Shown: in pieces, positions 40,471-46,708 of the stretch
Layout: every line of letters begins with the position of its first letter
Position numbering within the stretch: the stretch's first letter is position 1
IMG/VR virus record: IMGVR_UViG_3300042446_001106
Location: 1 to 47,834 of that record
Origin: a virus
Reading direction: 5' to 3' (one strand)
Length of the DNA stretch: 47,834 bases
Translations under genes and position numbers: made by a program
Notes under the pieces: model-generated
What the model saw: the letters and a program-made list of their open reading frames with translations, nothing else
What the model was told of the DNA's origin: nothing
Database searches by the model: none

Positions 40471-41705
40471 TATGAATATAAAGGTATGTAGCGAACATTT
40501 GACCCAACTGTAAGCTGTAACCATCCTGTAGGTGAAGCTGTATTTGACGGTGTGCCGGTAGTTGAAGCTATTGTCATAGTACCAGTTATATCTAAATCAC
40601 CGTTTAAAATCAACGTTCCTAAGTTATTACCTGTGGTAAAAATAAAATCACCCGCACTAGTGTATGTAGGAGTACCTACCCCATTGCTAGTTAATGTTGA
40701 TGCTATTACACTATCGAACACTACAGCGTCCGTAGTGTTCAAAGATTGATTAAATCCAGAAGCAACGGTAATAGTATCTGTTGCTGCATTTGTTGTTAAG
40801 GTAATGCCCGTTCCAGCAACTAGAGTTAATATATCTGTACTACTATCTGCAACAACGTTAGTTTGTCCTGCAACAGAAATTGTAGCAAAAGAATTTGGAA
40901 TGCCGCTATTGGTGAAAGTTATTGTATCTGATCCAGGAACAGTTGTTATTGTAATACCTGTTCCGCCGACAAATGTTAAGATGTCTGTTATAGAATCTGC
41001 AACAACGTCTGATTGGCCAGCTACTGAGATTGTAGAAAAAGAATTACTGCCACTAGTTATAGTACCTGGCCTCCAATTACTAGCTGCGCTGTTCCATACT
41101 AATGATTGGCCGTTAGTTGGAGCAGCTGTTGCAGTGTCAACATCTGAAAGATCGTTGATTGAAGTAGCTCCACCGATAGTTGTGCCACCTACAGTTGATC
41201 CAGCAGGAAGGTCGATAACACTACCTGTAGAACTGATAGTAGCACTGCCTAGATAAATGGTGCTACTTAGTCGTAAGTCTCTCCATCTTTTATTGTCATT
41301 TCCTAAATCAATTGCTCCGCTTAAATTAGGCAGTAGTGATGCATTAATTGCTGTTGTTCCTAAATTAGTAAGTGAAGTGTTTGCTCCATTAGTAGTGCCC
41401 GAGTCAAGGAGACCTGCAGGAACTATAGGTGTTACCCACTGATTACTATTAATATCTTGGTAGTAAATGTAAAGACTACCGTTCGCTGAATTAAACCAGA
41501 GACTACCTTGGTTAGGAGTATCTGGCGGAGTATCCGCTACAGTCACGCTGGCATTTAGTAGTGTACCACCTAAAATTGTACCGTCAAAAATTCGTAAAGA
41601 TTTCGAAGTACTATCGTAGAAGATTTCCCCTCTGTTCCCGCTGAGTCTATCTAATTCTGCTTTTGGTTTTGGCAATAATCTTAGTGATCTTACTGGTAAT
41701 GACAT
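40470..41705 (-). CDS. Tail fibre protein with shared VAGQ repeats
   Basis: 411 residues. The N-terminal LPVRSLRLLPKPKAELDRLS, then GNRGEIFYDSTSKSLRIFDG, is a fibre attachment module. The middle repeats ISVAGQSDVVADSITDIL followed by GGTGITI, the same repeat type as in the plus-strand fibre at 4256-5491, and has equal length. The C-terminus ends NVRYIPLYS. First gene of the minus-strand adhesion cluster; a TAAATAC late-type box lies upstream. Confidence 0.88.
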   Translation of the reverse strand: MSLPVRSLRLLPKPKAELDRLSGNRGEIFYDSTSKSLRIFDGTILGGTLLNASVTVADTPPDTPNQGSLWFNSANGSLYIYYQDINSNQWVTPIVPAGLLDSGTTNGANTSLTNLGTTAINASLLPNLSGAIDLGNDNKRWRDLRLSSTIYLGSATISSTGSVIDLPAGSTVGGTTIGGATSINDLSDVDTATAAPTNGQSLVWNSAASNWRPGTITSGSNSFSTISVAGQSDVVADSITDILTFVGGTGITITTVPGSDTITFTNSGIPNSFATISVAGQTNVVADSSTDILTLVAGTGITLTTNAATDTITVASGFNQSLNTTDAVVFDSVIASTLTSNGVGTPTYTSAGDFIFTTGNNLGTLILNGDLDITGTMTIASTTGTPSNTASPTGWLQLTVGSNVRYIPLYS

Positions 41706-41725
41706 ATTATTATCTCGCTATCCTG

Positions 41726-41733
41726 TATTTAGC
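41726..41733 (-). promoter_or_regulatory. Late-promoter-like box (GCTAAATA, minus)
   Basis: GCTAAATAC on the minus strand, 20 bases before the fibre start at 41705; matches the TAAATAC core. Confidence 0.42.
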
Positions 41734-41787
41734 TTATTAGCGGGCAGTGTAATGGCGGTAATAAACCAAAGAGTCCAATCAAAAAGA

Positions 41788-41816
41788 ATGACCAAAATTG
41801 GCTAAGAGTGTATAAT
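41788..41816 (+). promoter_or_regulatory. Possible sigma70 promoter of a non-coding transcript
   Basis: ATGACC, 17 bases, TATAAT, pointing into a region without a convincing gene. Confidence 0.5.
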
Positions 41817-41822
41817 AGCTTA

Positions 41823-42317
41823 TTAAAGGCACACAGGCTCCAGGCAAATCAGCGTGACAAAAGGCGTAGCAGCGCCAGCTATATTCTGCCGGGCAAGGTT
41901 CTGATGTGTGACCCAATACCCCGCCGCTTCGCGCCGGCATCTTCTATTCACTACCCGAAAGGATGCTTAAATGTCTCGCCACTGTGAGAAACGTTTGAAT
42001 AGTCGTAACAGTTGCAGATTTCCAATACGCTCATAAGAACAATGGCACCGAGGTTCTTTTAAAAATCGTAGAGAGTGGGGTAAGGTACAGAGCCCAGAAG
42101 CGTGGACAATCCAAATACTCTCTGCTAACGTGTGGCCTTGCGACTCAACAAACATGTAACGGCGCTCATTATATGGGTGCCGTATGACCACATTGATCTA
42201 ACAAAACTTAAAGAAAGAAAAATAATGCGATCGCAAGTGAGCATTGGTCTTTAGACCTTTATTGATTTTTCCTATTGAAGCAATAAGAATATATTAGCTA
42301 AAATCTATTGGAACCTC
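41823..42317 (+). ncRNA. Candidate structured non-coding RNA
   Basis: About 500 bases downstream of the promoter at 41788 with no supported gene. Local hairpins are visible: GGCG/CGCC near 41864, GCATC/GATGC around 41937-41966, AGAGAGT/ACTCTCT around 42070-42125, and a 9-bp stem GGCGCTCAT/ATGGGTGCC (42161-42181, two or more wobble pairs). A 74-codon minus-strand frame with a GTG start (41967-42191) overlaps but has no ribosome site. I do not recognise an RNA family. Confidence 0.4.
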
Positions 42318-42346
42318 TTGATCTATAGCGTAAATAATAGTATAAT
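42318..42346 (+). promoter_or_regulatory. sigma70-type promoter with -10 in a hairpin loop (rubrerythrin)
   Basis: TTGATC, 17 bases, TATAAT. GTAAATAATA (42330-42339) pairs with TATTATTTTAC (42346-42356, one bulge), placing the -10 in the loop. Confidence 0.75.
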
Positions 42347-42367
42347 ATTATTTTACAGGAGACACAC

Positions 42368-42817
42368 ATGTCAATTACAATCAAAAACTTAGAAGCGGCA
42401 TTTGCAGGTGAAAGCCAAGCATTTACCAAATATATGTATTTTGCTAAACTAGCCCGTGCTGAGGGTTTTGAAGATGTTGCTAAACACTTTGAACATACAG
42501 CAAGTCAAGAGCTACTACATGCTCACGGTCACTTAGAATTACTTATCGGTAAGCCTAGTGTCAAGCAGAGCTTGGAAATGGCTATCGAAGGTGAGACCTA
42601 TGAGTTCACTACAATGTATCCGGACTTTAAACGTGCTGCCGAACTTGAGGGTAATACTAAGGCTGCACTTGAAGCAGGACATCAAATTGAAGAAAGCAAA
42701 GAACATGCTGAACAGTTTTCCGCAGTACTAAAAAAAGCTGAGAAACGTTTTTCCGCACTCGCAAAAGTAGAGCAACGTCATGCGACAGCATATCAACAAA
42801 TATTGGAGACACTATAA
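42368..42817 (+). CDS. Rubrerythrin (diiron domain only)
   Basis: 149 residues, AGGAG upstream. Two ferritin-like helix pairs: FAGESQAFTKYMYFA (residues 13-27) with HTASQELLHAHGH, and AIEGETYEFTTMY with EESKEHAEQF, giving the E/ExxH diiron ligands. Rubrerythrins are peroxidases that detoxify hydrogen peroxide. The usual C-terminal rubredoxin domain is absent here and encoded by the next frame, whose start overlaps this stop. Confidence 0.94.
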   Translation: MSITIKNLEAAFAGESQAFTKYMYFAKLARAEGFEDVAKHFEHTASQELLHAHGHLELLIGKPSVKQSLEMAIEGETYEFTTMYPDFKRAAELEGNTKAALEAGHQIEESKEHAEQFSAVLKKAEKRFSALAKVEQRHATAYQQILETL

Positions 42818-42951
42818 TGGAATTAGTACATGTATGCGTAATATGTGGCCACGAGCACAACGAAGAACTGGAAGGTAAGTGGGATGATCTCCCAGAGGAT
42901 TTTCCTTGCCCAGAATGTGGTGGGTTTAAAGCCGACTATGAAGAAATTTGA
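42817..42951 (+). CDS. Rubredoxin-like protein
   Basis: 44 residues with two CxxC knuckles (CVICGHEH at residue 7 and CPECGG at residue 31), matching the FeS4 domain that normally ends rubrerythrin. The middle GKWDDLPEDFPCPECG fits the rubredoxin W-x-x-L-P-x-D-F-x-C-P-x-C-G pattern. TAATG overlap with the rubrerythrin gene implies coupled translation and electron transfer to it. Confidence 0.93.
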   Translation: MELVHVCVICGHEHNEELEGKWDDLPEDFPCPECGGFKADYEEI

Positions 42952-42957
42952 TTAAAT

Positions 42958-42979
42958 AAAAGGGACTAAAGTCCCTTTT
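42958..42979 (+). terminator. Terminator after rubredoxin
   Basis: AAAAGGGACT, loop AA, AGTCCCTTTT; directly before the next start codon at 42983. Confidence 0.82.
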
Positions 42980-42982
42980 ATT

Positions 42983-43855
42983 ATGATACACAGCGTTTCG
43001 AACATCAATCAAGACCAAGATATAGTCGGGTATTTTAATAAAAATAATATATTTTCTAAAAAATTAGAACAAGAATCATTAAAGGATTTTTCTTTTAATG
43101 AATTTACTCTTACTGAATTAGGACTCCCATCTGCTAACGAATTATTAGCATCCACATTGGCAATTAAAGACAAGGTTGGACTACAGGGTTGGATTAATAA
43201 CGGAATTGAAAGCCCTACATACAAGGGATTTAGTTTAACGTATAATCCAGATTTTCACGATAAAACTGCTAGTATCTATCATCAAACTTGGGGATCAAAA
43301 CTTTTAAAGCAAAGTTTTGGAAGAATGAACGGAATAGGTGATTTCTCTTCCATTAGGAATACTTATTACGATACATATGCATTTAGAAAAATATCTAGTA
43401 TAGTTGAAGAACATCTAGGCAATTTATTCTCACATTTCTTTTGTCCTCTATTAAGAAGTAGAGCAGCTTTTTTTACACCTACAATAGTTCCTAAACTGCT
43501 CGACGGATGGCATGTCGATGAACCACCAACTCATATGTTTCGAATAAATATACCATTACAAACTTCAGCAGAGCATGTTTTACAAATTAATGGAAAAGAT
43601 GAATACAACAACAAATTAATAATGACTAAACATCTTGAAGTAGGTAAAGCATACATATGGAATACTCGAATACCGCATCGAATTACAACAACTACGTCTT
43701 GTACAACAGAACGTATACACTTAGTTCTCGGATTTGGGACTTGGATTGATTATAATCCAGTCGACGATACATTTTCTAAGTCACAGTTACATGGACTTCC
43801 ATTGAAAACTATTGTTGAAGAAAAGATGTTTTTAAAAGGAAATATATTTAAATGA
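42983..43855 (+). CDS. Aspartyl/asparaginyl beta-hydroxylase-like dioxygenase
   Basis: 290 residues. The Fe(II) ligands fit HVDE (His-x-Asp) and PHRI, with the oxoglutarate-binding Arg in ERIHLVLGF. The intervening pattern RINIPLQTSAEHVLQINGK and VGKAYIWNTRIPH is that of Asp/Asn beta-hydroxylases. The target is unknown. There is no ribosome site; the start lies four bases behind a terminator, so expression is unclear (readthrough or a late start). A/T-rich codon use differs somewhat from neighbours. Overlaps the nitroreductase gene by ATGA. Confidence 0.82.
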   Translation: MIHSVSNINQDQDIVGYFNKNNIFSKKLEQESLKDFSFNEFTLTELGLPSANELLASTLAIKDKVGLQGWINNGIESPTYKGFSLTYNPDFHDKTASIYHQTWGSKLLKQSFGRMNGIGDFSSIRNTYYDTYAFRKISSIVEEHLGNLFSHFFCPLLRSRAAFFTPTIVPKLLDGWHVDEPPTHMFRINIPLQTSAEHVLQINGKDEYNNKLIMTKHLEVGKAYIWNTRIPHRITTTTSCTTERIHLVLGFGTWIDYNPVDDTFSKSQLHGLPLKTIVEEKMFLKGNIFK

Positions 43856-44613
43856 GTCTAGAAAAAGAAAAACAGATTATAGATACAATTAGAAGGTGTC
43901 AGAGAAATTGGGATCATTCTAAATCTATACCAGATGAACATTTAGCTCATTGGGTTTACATTGCACAAAACTCTCCATCTAAACAAGACGAATCTTATTT
44001 TAATCTTTATGTGATTACTAGTAAAGAAAAAATTGATTTATTGTTAAATCATACTTGGGGGCATACAATGGAAATTGCTCCAGGTAATTTCACTGGCGTA
44101 ACTAGAAATACACAAATGGCTGCTAATGCTTATTTTCTTTTTACATTTAAACTACCTCCAACAAACAGAGAAATAAAAGAAGACGGCAGTCTATATGATC
44201 AAAGTGGAAAAGATTTTGAAGAAAGAAAAAGAAATGGATATGTTGCCATAGGAATAGCAGCAGGACTTATTGCTCAAAGCGCAGCAGATCTAGGATATAA
44301 AACGGGTTTCAATACTAATCATAACAGTCATCAGCGTGGCGGATCTGAACCGTCTACAACAGTGTGGCGAGAAACATTAGGCTTAGAAGGTCATGAAGCT
44401 ATATTAGTTGGATTAGGAATTGGGTATCCTGAAGAAGGTAGGGCTAGAAATGAACACAATGAAACAGAGTTCTTAGTAGGTACCTATCCCGGAACAAGGC
44501 ACAATGTTAACGACGATTATATTTTGATTAACGGAGAACAGCGTCCTACTCCTAAGATTCATTACAAAACCTACAGCGAAAAAACAAAATTAATTAAAGT
44601 TAAACGATTGTAA
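43852..44613 (+). CDS. Nitroreductase-family FMN oxidoreductase
   Basis: 253 residues. AQNSPSKQDESYFNLYVIT is the N-terminal FMN-binding motif, GIAAGLIAQSAADLGYKTGF the central helix, and LVGLGIGYPEEGRARNEHN the C-terminal loop of the family. These enzymes reduce nitro compounds, quinones or flavins with NAD(P)H. Nitroreductase genes occur in other T4-like aquatic phages. It may serve redox balance together with rubrerythrin. Confidence 0.86.
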   Translation: MSLEKEKQIIDTIRRCQRNWDHSKSIPDEHLAHWVYIAQNSPSKQDESYFNLYVITSKEKIDLLLNHTWGHTMEIAPGNFTGVTRNTQMAANAYFLFTFKLPPTNREIKEDGSLYDQSGKDFEERKRNGYVAIGIAAGLIAQSAADLGYKTGFNTNHNSHQRGGSEPSTTVWRETLGLEGHEAILVGLGIGYPEEGRARNEHNETEFLVGTYPGTRHNVNDDYILINGEQRPTPKIHYKTYSEKTKLIKVKRL

Positions 44614-44658
44614 GATTAAAATTAATAGTGGCAAAAAAGCCACATATCAACATGGTTC

Positions 44659-44687
44659 TTGACAAGAGATATAAATACTCATATAAT
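44659..44687 (+). promoter_or_regulatory. tRNA array promoter 1, with late box in the spacer
   Basis: TTGACA, 17 bases, TATAAT; exact late box TATAAATA at 44670-44677 lies in the spacer, as in the tmRNA promoter. Confidence 0.85.
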
Positions 44688-44745
44688 AGAGAGACTGTTA
44701 AGAAGTGCCTGTGAAAAATTTGTTTGCCAGAAATGCAAATAGAGG

Positions 44746-44774
44746 TTGACACAGAGACTAATTAGTAGTACAAT
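44746..44774 (+). promoter_or_regulatory. tRNA array promoter 2
   Basis: TTGACA, 17 bases, TACAAT. Confidence 0.82.
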
Positions 44775-44844
44775 AGAAACAAGTTAGCAAGCAAGGTGTT
44801 CAACAGTGTTGTAAAAATACAACAAAAAAGAATTCCAAAACATG

Positions 44845-44873
44845 TTGACAGGGGCACTGTAAGGTGCTATAAT
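44845..44873 (+). promoter_or_regulatory. tRNA array promoter 3
   Basis: TTGACA, 17 bases, TATAAT: a perfect consensus promoter. Confidence 0.88.
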
Positions 44874-44938
44874 ACATACAAGTTAGCAGGCAATGGTGCT
44901 TACTAACAAAATTTTTAAAGAGATTTAAGAGAAACAAA

Positions 44939-45082
44939 ATGCAATCATTTAACAGACATCAGTTTAATACGATGCCCAAACAGGTAGGCGCAATAGCCTG
45001 CTCTTGGTTATCGATTAATGGACTGTCAAGTTATGATCGCACACCAGAGATTTGCCAGGGGTCCCGGAGGACCGTAGTGTAA
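44939..45082 (+). CDS. 47-residue peptide at the head of the tRNA operon
   Basis: MQSFNRHQFNTMPKQVGAIA... with an AGAG/AAGAGA purine run upstream and a terminator 27 bases after its stop. Two Cys, basic overall, no recognised family. It could be a real early peptide or a leader whose translation controls the terminator. Confidence 0.5.
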   Translation: MQSFNRHQFNTMPKQVGAIACSWLSINGLSSYDRTPEICQGSRRTVV

Positions 45083-45108
45083 CCAAATACACAACAACAC
45101 TCCAAGGA

Positions 45109-45137
45109 CCCCAGGATTAAAAACCCTGGGGTTTTTT
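45109..45137 (+). terminator. Terminator inside the tRNA operon leader
   Basis: CCCCAGG, 9-base loop, CCTGGGG, then TTTTTT. It lies between the promoters and the tRNAs, so all array transcription must pass it or be attenuated. Confidence 0.85.
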
Positions 45138-45156
45138 GTTGCTCGAAACAAAGGTT

Positions 45157-45312
45157 ATGATAGAGACAGATAAGAAGAAACAACGAGAAGCTGAATTTAC
45201 ACGTGAGTATACGCTGACTCAACAAGATCTTCGTAAGATGATTTTGGAAAAGGCAGAACGTGCTCGAATGTATAGTCAAGCCGTTAGAAAGCGCGAGATT
45301 GCTCACGAGTGA
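45157..45312 (+). CDS. 51-residue charged helical protein
   Basis: MIETDKKKQREAEFTREYTL... with AAAGG in front. Almost wholly helical, 19 Lys/Arg/Glu/Asp in the first 36 residues, and no Cys. Might bind nucleic acid or host polymerase. No family recognised. Confidence 0.6.
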   Translation: MIETDKKKQREAEFTREYTLTQQDLRKMILEKAERARMYSQAVRKREIAHE

Positions 45313-45431
45313 TTGTAGACCGCAAAGTGTGAACATACAGGAAACGAGGTCCTGGCTCTGCACTATAAACATTGGAGCAAACGGGCGGCGACTAGGATGG
45401 AATCCCTTTTGAGGGAGGAAAAATTAGATCG

Positions 45432-45485
45432 TATTAAAGTGTTCTTTACGAACAGACAGTCTAAGTAGTTTAGAATGCTTTAATA
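45432..45485 (+). ncRNA. Spacer stem-loop E0 before the first tRNA
   Basis: TATTAAAG... (45432-45445) pairs with ...CTTTAATA (45472-45485) over 14 positions with two G-U pairs; 26-base loop. It is followed by a hairpin ACACAC/GTGTGT (45485-45506) four bases before tRNA-Tyr. Confidence 0.6.
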
Positions 45486-45509
45486 CACACATTCCAAAGA
45501 GTGTGTTTC

Positions 45510-45596
45510 GGAGGATGTTCCCCATTGCCGGCTGTAACCCGGTAGGCATATTAAGTGGGGTGGCGCCAAGTGGTTCGATTCCATCATCCTCCACCA
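45510..45596 (+). tRNA. tRNA-Tyr (GTA), D arm missing
   Basis: Acceptor GGAGGAT/ATCCTCC, A, encoded CCA. Anticodon stem GCCGG/CCGGT, loop CTGTAAC, anticodon GTA at 45534-45536. Only ten bases (45517-45526) lie between acceptor and anticodon stems, too few for a D arm. CCCCA there can pair with TGGGG (45556-45560) in the long variable region. Confidence 0.78.
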
Positions 45597-45602
45597 AATT
45601 AT

Positions 45603-45677
45603 ACTGTCGTCGTCTAGTGGCTAGGACGCTACCCTTTCAAGGTGGAGAAGCGGGATCGATACCCGTCGACAGTACCA
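45603..45677 (+). tRNA. tRNA-Glu (TTC)
   Basis: Acceptor ACTGTCG/CGACAGT, A, encoded CCA; anticodon stem CTACC/GGTGG, anticodon TTC at 45636-45638; T arm GCGGG/CCCGT with loop ATCGATA. Confidence 0.93.
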
Positions 45678-45681
45678 ATAT

Positions 45682-45756
45682 GCCGTAGTAGCTCTCTGGG
45701 AGGGTAACTCGTTGTCTGCGAGACTTAGGTGGGTTCGATTCCCATCTACGGCGCCA
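45682..45756 (+). tRNA. tRNA-Asp (GTC)
   Basis: Acceptor GCCGTAG/CTACGGC, discriminator G as expected for Asp, encoded CCA; anticodon GTC at 45714-45716; A-A mismatch at the top of the anticodon stem. Confidence 0.9.
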
Positions 45757-45763
45757 ATTTTAT

Positions 45764-45841
45764 TGTCCGAGAGCAAGCATGGTGTAGGCGCTTCGCTGTT
45801 AACGAAGAATGAGCTAGGTTCGATCCCTAGTCGGACAGCCA
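45764..45841 (+). tRNA. tRNA-Asn (GTT)
   Basis: Acceptor TGTCCGA/TCGGACA, discriminator G, encoded CCA; anticodon stem CTTCG/CGAAG, anticodon GTT at 45798-45800. Its CCA is the first part of spacer helix E1. Confidence 0.94.
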
Positions 45842-45926
45842 TTATAGAAGCACATACAGATCCGCCCTGCGGCAGGGAGATAGCGTCCGAGCGCTGAAGG
45901 ACTGTTTAAATGTGCTTCTATAATGG
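45839..45926 (+). ncRNA. Spacer stem-loop E1 (Asn-Ala)
   Basis: A perfect 17-bp helix: 45839-45855 (starting with the CCA of tRNA-Asn) with 45910-45926 (ending in the first two G of tRNA-Ala). The 54-base loop holds two more hairpins (CCCTG/CAGGG and AGCG/CGCT) and a TCC/GGA closing pair, giving a multi-branched fold. Confidence 0.75.
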
Positions 45927-45999
45927 GGGCAGTAATGGGTTACGGGTTTGCCTTGCAAGCATACTGTCTAGAAGGGTTCGATTCCCTCGGCCTCCACCA
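45925..45999 (+). tRNA. tRNA-Ala (TGC)
   Basis: Acceptor GGGGGCA with GGCCTCC (one G-U, one mismatch), A, encoded CCA; anticodon TGC at 45954-45956; T arm AAGGG/CCCTC-like with TTCGATT. Short D arm. Confidence 0.82.
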
Positions 46000-46004
46000 G
46001 TTTA

Positions 46005-46066
46005 AGGATGCGAACAGCAAATTCAAAAATTCAACTTTTAATTGAAAAATAAGCATCCTGTTTTAA
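46005..46066 (+). ncRNA. Spacer element E4 (long-loop hairpin, terminator-like)
   Basis: AGGATGC (46005-46011) pairs with GCATCCT (46053-46059), then GTTTTAAT. The loop begins GAACAGCAAATTCAAAAA. A second copy (E5) lies at 47689-47755 with compensating changes in the stem. Confidence 0.65.
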
Positions 46067-46074
46067 TAACGTTC

Positions 46075-46113
46075 AAGGAGAACACAATGAAGCGAAGCTC
46101 AGCTAAACTTTAG
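46075..46113 (+). CDS. 8-codon mini frame with strong ribosome site
   Basis: AAGGAG at 46075-46080, ATG at 46087, then KRSSAKL and TAG (46111-46113). Far too short for a normal protein; it may be a leader peptide or relic. Its end overlaps a 14-base sequence repeated in the D arm of tRNA-Lys(CTT). Confidence 0.25.
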   Translation, partial: KENTMKRSSAKL

Positions 46114-46174
46114 TGTCCCTTAGATCCCCGTATGGTCTAAGGTGGCACGTAAAAGATAATATCAATACGAACAC

Positions 46175-46249
46175 CCATGCTAAACTTTAGTGGCGAAGTA
46201 ACCGGCTCTTAACCGGAGGAACCGAGTTCGATTCTCGGAGCATGGACCA
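46175..46249 (+). tRNA. tRNA-Lys (CTT)
   Basis: Acceptor CCATGCT/AGCATGG, A, encoded CCA; D arm ACTT/AAGT; anticodon stem CCGG/CCGG, anticodon CTT at 46208-46210. Confidence 0.92.
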
Positions 46250-46252
46250 TAT

Positions 46253-46326
46253 GGGGGTGAAACTTTAAGGTGAAGTAACTGGCTTTTAACCAGTAAAACT
46301 CGGATCGTTCCCGAGCACCCCTACCA
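46253..46326 (+). tRNA. tRNA-Lys (TTT)
   Basis: Acceptor GGGGGTG/CACCCCT (first pair G-U), A, encoded CCA; anticodon stem ACTGG/CCAGT, anticodon TTT at 46285-46287; T loop ATCGTTC is unusual. Its D arm matches tRNA-Lys(CTT), so the two are a duplication. Confidence 0.9.
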
Positions 46327-46409
46327 TATAAAAACACATTAGGACTGGTCATAGACCATTGCGGGTATAGTGCCTTCCTCGCCGGGGACTTGAGTGTGTT
46401 TCTATATGG
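46324..46409 (+). ncRNA. Spacer stem-loop E2 (Lys-Met)
   Basis: CCATATA and AAACACA (46324-46338) pair with TGTGTTT and TATATGG (46395-46409), one A-C mismatch. As in E1 the helix runs from the CCA of one tRNA to the first two bases of the next. The loop contains TGGTC/GACCA and GCGGG/CTCGC hairpins. Confidence 0.72.
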
Positions 46410-46482
46410 TAAAGTAGCATAATGGTGGTGCAACACCTTCATACGGTGCCCGGTGTGAGTTCGAATCTCACCTTTACCACCA
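46408..46482 (+). tRNA. tRNA-Met (CAT)
   Basis: Acceptor GGTAAAG/CTTTACC fully paired, A, encoded CCA; anticodon loop TTCATAC with CAT at 46440-46442; T arm GTGAG/CTCAC. Paired first base argues for elongator Met, or Ile(CAT) if the C is modified. Confidence 0.88.
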
Positions 46483-46545
46483 AACAAGGGGCGTGAGATA
46501 ATATCAAGACGATCGTCGCTGGAGCACCTACCCAGCACAAATTTT

Positions 46546-46620
46546 TGCCCGTTAGCTCAATGGCTAGAGCAGTCGACTGATAATCGACCGACACAAGTTC
46601 GATTCTTGTACAGGCAACCA
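46546..46620 (+). tRNA. tRNA-Ile (GAT)
   Basis: Acceptor TGCCCGT/ACAGGCA (one mismatch), A, encoded CCA; D arm GCTC/GAGC; anticodon stem GTCGA/TCGAC, anticodon GAT at 46579-46581; T arm ACAAG/CTTGT. Confidence 0.92.
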
Positions 46621-46627
46621 GTTTTAT

Positions 46628-46701
46628 TCCCGGATAGTGTAGTGGTAACACAACAGACTTTGACTCTGCTATTGTAGGTTCGATTCCTACTCCGGGTGCC
46701 A
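46628..46701 (+). tRNA. tRNA-Gln (TTG)
   Basis: Acceptor TCCCGGA/TCCGGGT (first pair T-T, which suits the weak first pair of tRNA-Gln), G, encoded CCA; anticodon TTG at 46680 minus 20, i.e. 46660-46662. Confidence 0.88.
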
Positions 46702-46708
46702 ATGTTAG

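Larger units (their letters stand above)
44614..44938 (+). other. 325-base intergenic control region of the tRNA array
   Basis: No gene. Holds a hairpin GTGGC/GCCAC (44628-44643) and three tandem sigma70-type promoters. The sequence after promoters 2 and 3 is repeated (AAGTTAGCAAGCAA and AAGTTAGCAGGCAA), so that part arose by duplication. Confidence 0.8.

Noticed and set aside
30163-41442. Many plus-strand frames inside the minus-strand fibre genes
   Set aside because: Val/Pro/Ala-rich shadows of Gly/Thr-rich repeats; the minus-strand genes have clear domains.
41880-42010. Cobalamin riboswitch, suggested by a GCCACTGTGAG segment
   Set aside because: The B12 box and conserved core are missing and there is no cobalamin-related gene nearby.
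41967-42191. 74-codon minus-strand frame (GTG start)
   Set aside because: No ribosome site, only a GTG start, no recognisable domain, and it overlaps hairpins that look like RNA structure. Kept only as an alternative reading of the region.
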